A stretch of 35,437 nt of DNA from Candidatus Ozemobacteraceae bacterium (GTDB lineage: Bacteria; Muiribacteriota; Ozemobacteria; Ozemobacterales; Ozemobacteraceae), in the NCBI GenBank assembly GCA_035373905.1, contig DAOSOK010000044.1:1-35437 (forward strand), in the 5' to 3' direction. A program made the translations under genes and the position numbers. Positions within the stretch are counted from its first letter, which is position 1. Every line of letters starts with the position of its first letter. The notes beneath the pieces were generated by a model. The model was not told the DNA's origin. It was given only the letters and a program-made list of their open reading frames with translations, and did not search any database. This document shows positions 24,575-33,688 of this stretch, one piece after another.

Positions 24575-24682
24575 GTGCAATACGATATTCATGCCTTGTG
24601 CTCGACGCTGATCATGATGCCTTATGATAGAGTAGCGGAAATCAGAAATCCATCGTGACGGCAGTTCACACCGGAGGTCGAC

Positions 24683-26089
24683 ATGATATCAACCCGCTCT
24701 CTGCTGGCTTTTGCGGGAATGATCGTGTGTACCGCGCTCACACCGGCTCTTTCGGCAGAACCGCCCGCCGGGGATCTGGTGATCGGAGATGCGCCGTGGG
24801 CGAAGCGGCTGAACGAGGCCGTCCAGGAAACAAGCCACGATCTGCACCTCGATCTCGAACCAATAGCGGAAGTGGTGTTCGAGGAAGACGCCAAATCCCC
24901 AAACGGCTGGAAACGCCGGATTGATGAACTGCTCGCCAGCGCAGACCGGGTGAAAACCGATACCAGCGCCGAGGTGGGCGTGACAGGCAAAGAGCCCGAT
25001 CCTTTCGCTCTCCGGCTTCACGCCTACCTGTACCGGCGAGCATTGGAAGTCTCTTCCGATTCGGAAGCGGCGCGAAAAAACCGCGAGGAGTTCGCCTGGC
25101 TCGCGTCGTTTACAGGCCTGATTCCGTCGCTGGTCGACCATCCTTTCGAATGGCCGGAGGAATGCCGCCGGGAGCTGGCAGCGCGCCCGACCGCCTCGGG
25201 GCCGGAATACGCGCTTCCCAGCGTTGCCGAGATGAACACACCGCGTGGAAAGGCCCGGCTGGCATCAGGCGCGTTCGACCTCGTGTATCGAGGCTGCGGA
25301 TGGGTGCCTGAAGAGCTTCCCCACCGGGAGCGGCTTGCGATCCGCACCCTGCTCGAAGATCCCGAGGAGATGATCGCCTCGACCCGCATCTGGGACAAGA
25401 TGCGCAAGGGCCGCGAGCGGGGGCTCACCGGCCGGGCCCTGCTGGAATGGGCTCTGGCCGCCGCGGACATACCGGGCATCGTCGGGATCGAGAAACGCAC
25501 CGGGCATCTCACGTATCTGCTGGACAATGCCCCGCGGGACATCGACCTGAACCTCTTCAACCGCGTGTTTCTGTTCGTTTCAGGAAATTACCGCACCTCG
25601 TGCCTGTATGGGCGCGTCATCTTCGTCATCGCCCCTACGGAACGCCGTGGCCTGGATGTAAACTCGTATTTGCGGGAATATTTTCAGTATTACCGAACCA
25701 TGCCGAAGAGTCAGCGGTTCACGCTGAAAAGCCTGTGGGTGAACCAGGTCGCCGATCTCGACGAGTATGTCCTCGCCTCGCATATTCCGCCGCGGGAAAT
25801 CGTCGCCTGCGATATCCGCGGGGAAGCCCCTGCCCTCGACCGGCGCGTGTCACTGACCCTGCTGCGCCCCGGCCCCCTGCTCCGTCGCTACCTGAAACGC
25901 TGGAAGGATGGCCGGCTCTGGCTGGATGTTCTTGACCGCGACCTGAAGCTTCTCGGCCATTTGACCGCCGAACCGGAAGCCTGGCCCGGCGAAACTCCAT
26001 CTGCTTCCGCCCCGCCCGCAATCGCCGGTCTCCTCGAAAACCTCACGGTCGACGGCCACCCCGTCCGGTGGATTCCGGGAGTCCCCTAA
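24683..26089 (+). CDS. Exported protein of unknown function, divergent from the Fic gene
   Basis: The 468-residue protein has a Sec signal peptide (LLAFAGMIVCTALTPALSA, cleavage near residue 25). No family is recognised. The mature part is mainly helical in its N-terminal half (WKRRIDELLASADRVK, YLYRRALEVSSDSEAARKN). The C-terminal half is more beta-rich (YLLDNAPRDIDLNLFNRVFL, GRVIFVIAPTERRGLDVNSY, VADLDEYVLASHIPPREIVA). GGAGG precedes ATG 24683. TATGAT at 24623-24628 could be its -10. The 123-nt intergenic region is shared with the Fic gene, so co-regulation and a functional pairing (substrate, adaptor or inhibitor) are possible but unproven. Confidence 0.75.
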   Translation: MISTRSLLAFAGMIVCTALTPALSAEPPAGDLVIGDAPWAKRLNEAVQETSHDLHLDLEPIAEVVFEEDAKSPNGWKRRIDELLASADRVKTDTSAEVGVTGKEPDPFALRLHAYLYRRALEVSSDSEAARKNREEFAWLASFTGLIPSLVDHPFEWPEECRRELAARPTASGPEYALPSVAEMNTPRGKARLASGAFDLVYRGCGWVPEELPHRERLAIRTLLEDPEEMIASTRIWDKMRKGRERGLTGRALLEWALAAADIPGIVGIEKRTGHLTYLLDNAPRDIDLNLFNRVFLFVSGNYRTSCLYGRVIFVIAPTERRGLDVNSYLREYFQYYRTMPKSQRFTLKSLWVNQVADLDEYVLASHIPPREIVACDIRGEAPALDRRVSLTLLRPGPLLRRYLKRWKDGRLWLDVLDRDLKLLGHLTAEPEAWPGETPSASAPPAIAGLLENLTVDGHPVRWIPGVP

Positions 26090-26225
26090 ACGCTTGTATG
26101 CAAAGTTCATGCGACTTCGAGTATTTCTTCAGGTCAATTCTGATATATCATCCATGCGGTGATGTCTGAGTCGTTCGTGAAGCCCTCGCTTCCGACGGAC
26201 GAACAGTCAGGTCGAAAAGGAAACC

Positions 26226-26558
26226 ATGAAATACCAGGTGATCGAAAACGAAAAAGCCCTTGCAATCAGTCTCTCAGGAGAGCTCGATACGGTCACGGCT
26301 GAAATACTCCGGGAACTTCTCAATTCGCTTCTGCAGAAAGAGAAAAAGCAGGTGGTCATCGATCTGTCCGGAATCTCCTTCATCAACAGCAGCGGCCTTG
26401 GGGCCATCGTCAGCGCAAGCCTTTCCTTCCGCCGTGACGGCGGCAGGATCGTCCTGTGCGGAATACAGGGAATGGTCAGCCGCGTCTTCGAGTTGACCCG
26501 GATGAATCGTGCCTTCGAGGTGTTTCCGACGGTGCAAGACGCCATGGACAGTTTCTGA
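26226..26558 (+). CDS. STAS-domain protein heading the exopolysaccharide operon
   Basis: The 110-residue single STAS domain (anti-sigma factor antagonist type) has GELDTVTAE, then VVIDLSGISFINSSGLGAIV. Asn54-Ser55-Ser56-Gly57 replaces the more common DSSG, and one of the Ser residues is the likely phospho-site. AAAAGGAAA precedes the ATG. The gene lies 4 nt before the first TPR gene, so it is almost certainly co-transcribed with the export genes. In other bacteria STAS proteins tune biofilm or exopolysaccharide output through partner switching; that role is inferred here. The 136-nt region upstream is AT-rich but I cannot pick out a promoter. Confidence 0.88.
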   Translation: MKYQVIENEKALAISLSGELDTVTAEILRELLNSLLQKEKKQVVIDLSGISFINSSGLGAIVSASLSFRRDGGRIVLCGIQGMVSRVFELTRMNRAFEVFPTVQDAMDSF

Positions 26559-26562
26559 ACGC

Positions 26563-27045
26563 ATGTTCCGTTTCCGTCTCGCCCTCTTCATCATCGCTCT
26601 CGCGGTCGGGACGACGCTCCTCTATCATGCGCTGAAACCGGAATGGGTGAAATTCCGTGAAGGGGAGCATGCCTTCGCCGCGGGAGAGTTCCAAGCGGCG
26701 GCACGGGCGTACGGCGAAGCCTGGAGCAAAGGCCTGCGAATCCCGGCGCTGGTCGGGAATTACCATCAGAGCCTGATTCGAACGGGGCAGGCATCTTCCG
26801 CCGCGGATGTGTTTCGGGCATCGTACCAGGAGCGTTTCTTCCTTCCCGTCGCGGAGGTCCTGCTCGAGCAGACTCTCGCGATCGGCGCTTCAGGAACGGC
26901 CCTCGAACTCGCCCGCGACTGGACGGCCCGCCATCCGCACCATCGGGAAGCCAGGCTCACGGCTGCGCGTCTGTATGGAAGACTCGGCCTGTATGAACAG
27001 GCCGAGCGCGAATATCGCATCGCATTGGGGGAAACAAAACCATGA
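26563..27045 (+). CDS. Membrane-anchored TPR protein
   Basis: The 160-residue protein has one N-terminal hydrophobic segment (LALFIIALAVGTTLLYHAL, about 6-24) and no evident cleavage site. TPR-like helices follow: AFAAGEFQAAARAYGEAWSKG, given here as two halves of one repeat, and RLYGRLGLYEQAEREYRIAL at the end. It is probably periplasmic, tethered to the inner membrane. ATG 26563 is chosen because it directly follows the STAS stop and starts the TM segment; an upstream frame extension overlaps the STAS gene. The 3' end overlaps the next gene by 4 nt. Confidence 0.8.
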   Translation: MFRFRLALFIIALAVGTTLLYHALKPEWVKFREGEHAFAAGEFQAAARAYGEAWSKGLRIPALVGNYHQSLIRTGQASSAADVFRASYQERFFLPVAEVLLEQTLAIGASGTALELARDWTARHPHHREARLTAARLYGRLGLYEQAEREYRIALGETKP

Positions 27046-27704
27046 TCAGGCTTTTCCGCACAGTCACCGAGACAAAAACAGGCCGAAGGGCCGGCAGATG
27101 TCTGATGGTTGCGTGCCTTGCCCTCCTCTGTCTCACCCGCCCCGGAATGGCGGAGGAGGTATCATCGGGAACCTCGATGACCGGGAGCGGAGAGATTCCC
27201 GACTGGCAGGCCCGGCTGGAGCTGGCGCGGATTCTGAGCTACTCGAAGAAATACGCGGAATCCCTCGACCAGTACCGGAAGGTGCTCGCCGACAAACCGG
27301 ACGTTATCGAGGCAAAGGCGGAAATGGCTCTCGTACAGTTGTGGAGCGGAAACGCCTCCGAGGCCATGCGAGAGTTTTCCGGCCTTCCCATCGACCGGCT
27401 TGACGGAAAAACACGGATGGCCTTCGTCGATCTGATCATTGCCGCAAAACAGTATGACACGGCGAAGCTGATCCTCCGCGATCACCTGAAGAAATCGGCG
27501 GAAGACCTCGAGGCCCGCCTGAAGCTGGCTGACATCCTGAGCTGGACGAAGGAATACGACGCGTCGATCGCCGAATTCCGGCAGATCCTCGAAAAGCGCC
27601 CGGACGACGCCCAGGTTCGGCGTCGACTGGCGAATGTCCTCACCTGGGCGAACCGGAAATCGGAAGCGATCGAAGAACTCAAGAAATCCCTGGGGGAAAA
27701 ATGA
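27042..27704 (+). CDS. Periplasmic TPR protein
   Basis: The 220-residue protein has a signal peptide (CLMVACLALLCLTRPGMA, cleavage near residue 37). Several TPR units follow: ARILSYSKKYAESLDQYRKV, then LADILSWTKEYDASIAEFRQ and LANVLTWANRKSEAIEELKK. These LSxxKxYxxSLxxYR repeats resemble those in BcsC/PelB-type proteins, including the next gene. ATG 27042 overlaps the preceding stop and its own stop overlaps the following ATG (both ATGA). The likely role is a scaffold between the synthase and the outer-membrane exporter. Confidence 0.85.
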   Translation: MIRLFRTVTETKTGRRAGRCLMVACLALLCLTRPGMAEEVSSGTSMTGSGEIPDWQARLELARILSYSKKYAESLDQYRKVLADKPDVIEAKAEMALVQLWSGNASEAMREFSGLPIDRLDGKTRMAFVDLIIAAKQYDTAKLILRDHLKKSAEDLEARLKLADILSWTKEYDASIAEFRQILEKRPDDAQVRRRLANVLTWANRKSEAIEELKKSLGEK

Positions 27705-30700
27705 CGCCGTTTCGCGGGAAGACGCTGGGTATCGCTCTCGGGCTGATGCTGTGCGTCGCCTGTCCGGGATGGCCCGCAGGCAGAACCGGCCGCGGGCAAA
27801 CGATCGTCCCCGCCGAGAGCCGCATGTCCGACCAGGAGGCCGCTTTTCTGCTCGGAAAGCTCCTCTCCGAGGACTCTTCCCGCGAAACCGAGGCGGTGAA
27901 CTGGCTCGAGAAGACCCTTCTCCTGACCCCGGAAAACCGGGAGGCTCGTTTTCTTCTCGCCCAGACCCTCGTGCGGTTGAAACGCTTTTCTGCAGCCATC
28001 CCCCACCTGGAAGACCTGTTGTCCAAGGCCGGCAACGGCCTTCCCGGCCATGGGCCTGAGATCGAATCGGTTCGCACCGAACTGGCAGGAGCCCTGCTGG
28101 CCGCGGGAGACGCCGCTCGCGCCAGGGACCTTCTGCAGGCACCGCCCGAGACGGCCCTTCCGCCGTCCCCCCGGCGTTGGGAGATCCTCGGGGATTCATC
28201 GATGTCGCTGGCCGACTTCGCCGGGGCGATCGCCGCCTACCGGACCGGTCTCGGCTGGTGCGCCTCAGGGACCGCGTCACAGAATGACCTCTCGCAGATG
28301 GCGAGCCGTTTCGAACGCAAACTGGCACTCGCGTTCCTGTATCGAGGGGACGTACGCCAGGCAGAGCCCGCATTGTCGGCTTTTCATCGGAAACACCCCG
28401 CTGACCGCGAGGTCGCCGTCGCCCTTGCCCGCCTTCACCTTCGCAACCGCCGCCCGGATGCGGCCATCGCCATCCTCGCCCCCCTGCTCGAAAACGCGCC
28501 TCAGGATGAAGAGCTGCTTACGGAAATGGCCGATGCCGAGCTGGCGCTGGGGCATTTTGCCCGGACCCGCGCATTGTATGAAGCCGCGCTGAAGCAGGCC
28601 GCCGGCACGCCGGGCCTCGATCTGCCGGCTCGATGGGCCAACCGGCTCCAGCAGATGGGCGATTTTTACCGGGCGACCGACCTACTGAGATCCCTGTCTC
28701 AGGCCCACCCCGACTCCCCATCTCTCCGATGTTCCCTCGCCTGGACCCTGGCAAGCTCGGAGCGCTACGAGGAGGCCGAGGGGATGTATCGCGACGTCCT
28801 GGCTTCCGACGCAGCGAATCTCGAGGCGCTTCTCGGCCTGGCCGGCATGAGCTTTCTCGCGAAAGACTTCGACGCAGCCTTGGGCTGGTCAGATAAAGTT
28901 ATCGCTATAGATTCAAAGAACATCCAGGGCCGGCTGAACAGGGCGGCCGCCCTGACCCGCCTGGGGCGTTTCGACGAAGCTGTCCCCCTGATCAGGGCGC
29001 TCATCGACGACCCTCGCTCGGACGTGCCCGTCTGGCAGCACCTCATCCGTCTCGTTCGCGGTCGATCGTTCGGAGAGGCAGCGACGTTGTCCGCCGACAT
29101 TCTCGCCCGGATGCGGGAGTCGGCCGCCGGTGACGTGGAGAGGAATTTCTGGGAACATCTGCCCCGCCCCGAATTCGGAACCCGCCTCCTGGCCTCCGGA
29201 AGCGTGCCGCCGACCGATCTTCTGGCATACGGAGATCTGTTCAGCGAAGTCGGCTCCGCTTCGCTAGCCCTCGCCCTGTATGCCAAAGCGTGGAAAGCCG
29301 ATCCGGCGCTTCTCCCGGCCGGCCTGAACCTCTGCCTGGCGTATGGCGCCGCCCGGAAATTCGACGAGGCCCTCCGTCTCATTTCGGAACTCGATCAATT
29401 ATATCCAGATCATTATAAATTAAGATTGACCAGGGCGCGAATTCTTTCCTGGAACCGCCGGTTTCGCGATTCTCTGAGGGAATACGAGGTTCTCCGGACC
29501 CGGGAACCCGCCGACCCCGTGCCTGCGAAGGAGATGGCGCGCGTCTGCTACTGGGCCCAATGGCCCGCGAGCGGGTCGTTGCATTATCGCTCCTTCCTCG
29601 ACCCCTCGGTGGACAGCCTGTTGCGTCACGACCCCGACATGCCGGCCGCGACCGCGCAGAATCTGGCGTCTCCCGAGGACGTTCCATTCCGGGGATACGA
29701 GCGGACGAGAGACGACTATGCCCTCGCGCAATCCGGCGTCGCCTCAGACACCCGCACGGCGGTCGACGGGGTACTCCGAAGATATCTTCCTCAATATCGT
29801 ATTCAAAAGTATTTTTTCCTCGAACGGTGGGCCAAGGACCTCGTCAGGACCGGTCATGCACGGCGCGCCCTTCCCGTTTTCCGCGAACTCATCGCCTTCG
29901 CCCCGGGGAACGAAGAGGCGCGGTTCGACGAGTCCCAGGTTTTTTGCAGCCTCGGCCTCACCGACCGGGAGGAGGAAGCATACCGCCAACTACTCGATAT
30001 CGATCCGTATCACAACCTGATCCAACGGGCCCAGCGCAAACTCGCGATTGATCGCGGCCCCGAGCTCCGGTTCGCATACACGGGCCATCGGGAGCAGGGC
30101 CGCGGCGATCTCGCGGACATCGAGTCCAGGCAGTGGCAGATGACGGGCGACGTCGAACTCGCTCCCCGCCTGCGGCTCGCCGCGAGCCACAACAGATGGG
30201 ACTATTCACCTGGAATCCGGGGCGGCCGATCCCGGGCAGCCGGGCCTTCTTTCATATTGTCAGGAGTATTCAACGAATGGGCCCGCGGGCAGGCAGGGTT
30301 CACCCGCAAGCAATTCGATGGGAACCGCGCCTGGAACGGAACGGCACCGCGAGATCGCGACAGCTTCTTCTGGAATGCCTCGTTCTCGCTCCGGGACCGT
30401 CTCGACCTGGGCATCGGCTTCGACCGCTCCGATGTCGTGGTGAATGAGTTCGGACTCAGAGACGGAACCCAGGCCGATACGCTCTGGCTGTCCCTGGACA
30501 TCCCCTTCTCCAGGCGCTTCCTCGTTCGCGGCCGCTTCGGAAATGCCGGGTATACGGACGGCAATCGGGCGAGGGAACGGAGCTGGAGCGCCGGCTACGC
30601 CCTGACGGAGTATCCGGAAATCTTCCGGGTCCTTCTTTCGGGCGAGTTCCGCGATACCGAACGGCAAAGCGAGTATCTCTACCGGAACGGGAATCTCGAG

Positions 30701-30988
30701 AATATCCGGTATCCCTACTGGACGCCGAGCGATTACTGGGGCCGTGGGTTGACCCTGCAATACTGGCGCGACGTCTCCCGGCTCCGGATCGCCCGCGCCG
30801 ATCGTTCCTGGCTCGATCTTCGGTATACGATCGGCGACGACTCGATCCCAAATCCGTCAGGACGCTGGGAAGCCGCATGGCACTGGGAATTCCGCGATCG
30901 CTGGTCCATCGAACTGCGAGCAAGCCGGCACGACTCGCGCGACTGGGATGCCCGGGATTTCAGTTTCCTCATAGGGCGCAGGTTCTGA
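27701..30988 (+). CDS. TPR / outer-membrane beta-barrel exopolysaccharide exporter
   Basis: The 1095-residue protein has a signal peptide at about 1-27 (TLGIALGLMLCVACPGW). A long TPR superhelix runs to about residue 770 (for example LARLHLRNRRPDAAIAIL, LTRARILSWNRRFRDSLREY). A C-terminal beta-barrel starts at about 785 (ELRFAYTGHREQGRG) and ends in RRF, with the terminal Phe expected for outer-membrane insertion. This architecture and length match BcsC (about 1150), PelB (about 1190) and the shorter PgaA. It would conduct a polymer through the periplasm and outer membrane. The GT2 synthase gene begins one nucleotide after its stop codon. AT-rich codon patches occur at about 29393-29430 and 29778-29822. 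Confidence 0.86.
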   Translation: MTPFRGKTLGIALGLMLCVACPGWPAGRTGRGQTIVPAESRMSDQEAAFLLGKLLSEDSSRETEAVNWLEKTLLLTPENREARFLLAQTLVRLKRFSAAIPHLEDLLSKAGNGLPGHGPEIESVRTELAGALLAAGDAARARDLLQAPPETALPPSPRRWEILGDSSMSLADFAGAIAAYRTGLGWCASGTASQNDLSQMASRFERKLALAFLYRGDVRQAEPALSAFHRKHPADREVAVALARLHLRNRRPDAAIAILAPLLENAPQDEELLTEMADAELALGHFARTRALYEAALKQAAGTPGLDLPARWANRLQQMGDFYRATDLLRSLSQAHPDSPSLRCSLAWTLASSERYEEAEGMYRDVLASDAANLEALLGLAGMSFLAKDFDAALGWSDKVIAIDSKNIQGRLNRAAALTRLGRFDEAVPLIRALIDDPRSDVPVWQHLIRLVRGRSFGEAATLSADILARMRESAAGDVERNFWEHLPRPEFGTRLLASGSVPPTDLLAYGDLFSEVGSASLALALYAKAWKADPALLPAGLNLCLAYGAARKFDEALRLISELDQLYPDHYKLRLTRARILSWNRRFRDSLREYEVLRTREPADPVPAKEMARVCYWAQWPASGSLHYRSFLDPSVDSLLRHDPDMPAATAQNLASPEDVPFRGYERTRDDYALAQSGVASDTRTAVDGVLRRYLPQYRIQKYFFLERWAKDLVRTGHARRALPVFRELIAFAPGNEEARFDESQVFCSLGLTDREEEAYRQLLDIDPYHNLIQRAQRKLAIDRGPELRFAYTGHREQGRGDLADIESRQWQMTGDVELAPRLRLAASHNRWDYSPGIRGGRSRAAGPSFILSGVFNEWARGQAGFTRKQFDGNRAWNGTAPRDRDSFFWNASFSLRDRLDLGIGFDRSDVVVNEFGLRDGTQADTLWLSLDIPFSRRFLVRGRFGNAGYTDGNRARERSWSAGYALTEYPEIFRVLLSGEFRDTERQSEYLYRNGNLENIRYPYWTPSDYWGRGLTLQYWRDVSRLRIARADRSWLDLRYTIGDDSIPNPSGRWEAAWHWEFRDRWSIELRASRHDSRDWDARDFSFLIGRRF

Positions 30989-30989
30989 T

Positions 30990-32633
30990 ATGTTCAGGGC
31001 ATTGAAGGACTACCCGATCCGGAGCATCCTCCTGCTCCTGTTTCTCGGTCTCACCCTCCTTTCGATCTTCTCCTATCTCCTGGCCCGGACCGCCATGTTC
31101 CTCCTCATGGACTACCGGTGGTATGAAAAGAGCCTCGCGTTTTTCCTGCTGCTCGCCGAGAGTTTCATCCTGGTTCACGGGTTCGGGTATTTCATCAACC
31201 TGTTCCATATCCTCACCGCCAAAAAAACGGTCGAGAAACGGGTGCGCAGGGAAGCGGCGCTGACCGCGTTCCCCCCCGTCGCGATCGTCGTCGCCTCCTA
31301 CAGGGAGCCGCTCGAGGTCGTGGAAAACACCCTGACCTGCTTCTACAATCTCACCTACCCGAACAAACGGCTCTACTTCCTCGACGACACCCGCTACGAC
31401 CTTCCCGGCCAGGACCCCGGGGAGTTGCTCGCATATCGGGAAAAAATCGACGCGTTGTGCCGGTATCTGAACGTCGACGTGTTCCGCCGGCGATGGCACG
31501 GGGCTAAGGCCGGCCTCATCAATGACTTCCTCGACTTCATCTCGGGGAATCCCCGGGAAGGGTCATCCCTGCTCGAGTTCAGCGGCCTCGACAGGTCGGA
31601 GCGGGAAAAATATCTTTGCATATTCGATGCAGACATGAATCCTCTGCCGGGGTTCGTCGAGCCTCTGGTGGCGATGATGGAGGAACGGCCGAAGATGGCG
31701 TTCATCCAGACCCCCCAGTATTACTCGAACTTCGAGGCCAACCGGGTCGCTCATGCTTCGGGCCTTCAGCAGGCGGTGTTCTACGAGTATATCTGCGAGG
31801 GAAAAAGCCTTGGCGATGCCATGTTCTGCTGCGGAACCAATGTGATGTTCCGCGTCGACGCGCTTCTCGACGTGGGCAAGTTTGATGAAACCTCGGTCAC
31901 CGAGGATTTCGCGACGTCGTTGAAATTCCACCGGCGCGGCTGGAGTTCGGCGTATCGAAGCTTCGTCTGCACCTTCGGCATGGGCCCGGAGGACCTGGGG
32001 GGATATTTCAAACAGCAGTTCCGCTGGGCCCTCGGCACCGTCGGCCTGTTTCGGCAGATTCTCGGGGAGTTCGTGCGGAATCCCGGGCAGATGTCGCTCT
32101 ACAAATGGTGGGAATACGCGCTTTCCGGCACCCATTATTTCATCGGATGGGCGCTGTTCACCATGATCGTCTGCCCCATCCTCTACCTGTTCCTGGAAGT
32201 ACCCAGCTATTTCGCGTGGCCCGGCTTCTATTTCCTGCTGTTCACCCCGTACATTCTGCTGTCGATGACGGTCTTCTTCTGGACCCTCACCCGCCGCAAC
32301 TATCGCCTCCGGGACGCCATCCGCGGCCAGCTGCTGCTCGCGGTCACCTTCCCCGTCTACATGAAGGCGTCGTTCCTGGCGATGCTCGGGAAACGCGGCT
32401 CGTTCCAGGTGACGCCGAAGAACGGCGGCCACTCGCTGCCGCTGTATGAGCTCTGGCCGCAACTGGTGCTCGCGACCCTCAGCCTCGCGGCCGTGGTGTG
32501 GGGAATCAACCGGGTCTATTATGAGCAAACCCAGGTCGCGGCCGTCCTCGCGAACTCCTTCTGGTGCCTGTATCATTCGGTCGTCCTGTTCTCGGTCCTG
32601 TATTTCAACGATCCCGAGAACCTGACCGAATGA
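30990..32633 (+). CDS. Processive GT2 polysaccharide synthase, cellulose-synthase-like
   Basis: The 547-residue protein has two N-terminal TM helices, a cytosolic GT2 domain and several C-terminal TM helices. The synthase motifs are complete: first Asp in LDDTRYD (132-133), DAD (213-215), TED (304-306) and QQFRW (342-346, the QxxRW motif of processive enzymes). It lacks a C-terminal PilZ domain, unlike BcsA, but a PilZ gene lies close by at 33682-34593. No BcsB gene is present, which argues against true cellulose; the polymer could be a beta-linked glucan, mannan or hexosamine chain. It starts one base after the exporter's stop and overlaps the GH26 gene by 4 nt. Confidence 0.92.
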   Translation: MFRALKDYPIRSILLLLFLGLTLLSIFSYLLARTAMFLLMDYRWYEKSLAFFLLLAESFILVHGFGYFINLFHILTAKKTVEKRVRREAALTAFPPVAIVVASYREPLEVVENTLTCFYNLTYPNKRLYFLDDTRYDLPGQDPGELLAYREKIDALCRYLNVDVFRRRWHGAKAGLINDFLDFISGNPREGSSLLEFSGLDRSEREKYLCIFDADMNPLPGFVEPLVAMMEERPKMAFIQTPQYYSNFEANRVAHASGLQQAVFYEYICEGKSLGDAMFCCGTNVMFRVDALLDVGKFDETSVTEDFATSLKFHRRGWSSAYRSFVCTFGMGPEDLGGYFKQQFRWALGTVGLFRQILGEFVRNPGQMSLYKWWEYALSGTHYFIGWALFTMIVCPILYLFLEVPSYFAWPGFYFLLFTPYILLSMTVFFWTLTRRNYRLRDAIRGQLLLAVTFPVYMKASFLAMLGKRGSFQVTPKNGGHSLPLYELWPQLVLATLSLAAVVWGINRVYYEQTQVAAVLANSFWCLYHSVVLFSVLYFNDPENLTE

Positions 32634-33688
32634 GCCGGAACCGCGTTCCCGGCGCGGCGTTTTTCGTCGTCGCAACGCTTCTGCTGTGGCTCTGCGGCTG
32701 CGGCGTTCCCGTCCCGGAAGACCGGAACGCCGGGCCGCCTCTCGTCGGGGTGAACCTCGAAGGGTTTCCCGCGAGGAACGACCTCGATCACGTCAGAACG
32801 GAAGCGGGTTTTGCGCCCGACGTGGTCGGATTCTACCTGCAGTGGCCGTCGGATCCCGCCGAGCCGCCCCCGCCCGGCCTCGCATCGTCTCTGGAAGACA
32901 TTTCGTCGGCCGGGGCGCTCCCGATGGTGACCTGGGAGCCGATGTTCCTGACGAACGGCTCCGAAACGGCAATACCGGGAACGGACATCTTCGCCGGTCG
33001 CTGGGACGCCTATCTGGAATCGATGGGCCGCCTGTTCGCGTCAGCCCCCGGTCCCGTCCTGGTACGTTTCGCCCACGAAATGAATATCGATCGCTATCAT
33101 TGGGGCGGTCCGCTCGAGGCGTTCACGGCATCCAGCCCGCCCCTCTACCGGAGCATGTTCGGCTACGTGGAACGGGCCGTCCGGGCGGCGGGAGCCTCGA
33201 ACACGCTGTGGATCTTCTGCCCCAACGTCGAATCGGTTCCCGATCCCGCATCGGTCGCCTCTGCCGCCTGGAATACGATGGGGGCGTATTTCCCCGGAAC
33301 CGACCTGGTCGATATCGCCGGTCTCGACGGGTATAACTGGGGCGACACGAGGACACGCGTGAAACACGGCTGGGACAGCTCCTGGCGGCGGTTTCCCGAC
33401 CTGTTCGGGCCGGCGCTTGCCGACATCCGCTCGATCGTCGGCACCATGCCCGTCGTGATCGGGGAGACCGCGTCCGCCAGAAGCGGAGGCGACAGGGCCG
33501 CCTGGATTTCAGAAGCCGGCGCGAACCTCCGGTCGATGGGACTCTGCGGGATCGTCTGGTTCCACCTTCACAAGGAGGAGGACTGGAAACTGACCGCTTC
33601 GGAGGGCAGATCCCTGCGCGGGAACGGAGAACGGACGGATCCCCGGGACTGGGCCGGCCGGCTTCTGAAACGGCGAAACGCCTACTGA
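32630..33688 (+). CDS. GH26-like glycoside hydrolase, lipoprotein
   Basis: The 352-residue protein has a lipoprotein signal (ATLLLWLCGC, lipidated Cys24 or Cys22). The (beta/alpha)8-type catalytic domain resembles GH26 beta-mannanases. The acid/base is expected at Glu150 in VRFAHEMN and the nucleophile at Glu279 in VVIGETAS, with DIAGLDGYNWGD and GIVWFHLHKEEDW as further conserved barrel strands. ATG 32630 overlaps the synthase stop (ATGA). In comparable systems a hydrolase (BcsZ, the PelA or PgaB domains) trims or modifies the polymer. The mannanase-type family may be a clue to the linkage, but that is inference. Its 3' end overlaps the convergent PilZ gene by 7 bp. Confidence 0.87.
   Translation: MSRNRVPGAAFFVVATLLLWLCGCGVPVPEDRNAGPPLVGVNLEGFPARNDLDHVRTEAGFAPDVVGFYLQWPSDPAEPPPPGLASSLEDISSAGALPMVTWEPMFLTNGSETAIPGTDIFAGRWDAYLESMGRLFASAPGPVLVRFAHEMNIDRYHWGGPLEAFTASSPPLYRSMFGYVERAVRAAGASNTLWIFCPNVESVPDPASVASAAWNTMGAYFPGTDLVDIAGLDGYNWGDTRTRVKHGWDSSWRRFPDLFGPALADIRSIVGTMPVVIGETASARSGGDRAAWISEAGANLRSMGLCGIVWFHLHKEEDWKLTASEGRSLRGNGERTDPRDWAGRLLKRRNAY

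Noticed and set aside
24683..26089. Treating the exported unknown as a Fic antitoxin because of local Ser/Thr-Glu patterns
   Set aside because: The segment around KTDTSAEVG does not match (S/T)xxxE(G/N) in register, and the protein is far larger than known Fic antitoxins.
30990..32633. Calling the synthase true cellulose synthase BcsA
   Set aside because: There is no C-terminal PilZ domain, and no BcsB, BcsZ or BcsQ gene nearby. The GT2 motifs alone do not define the polymer.
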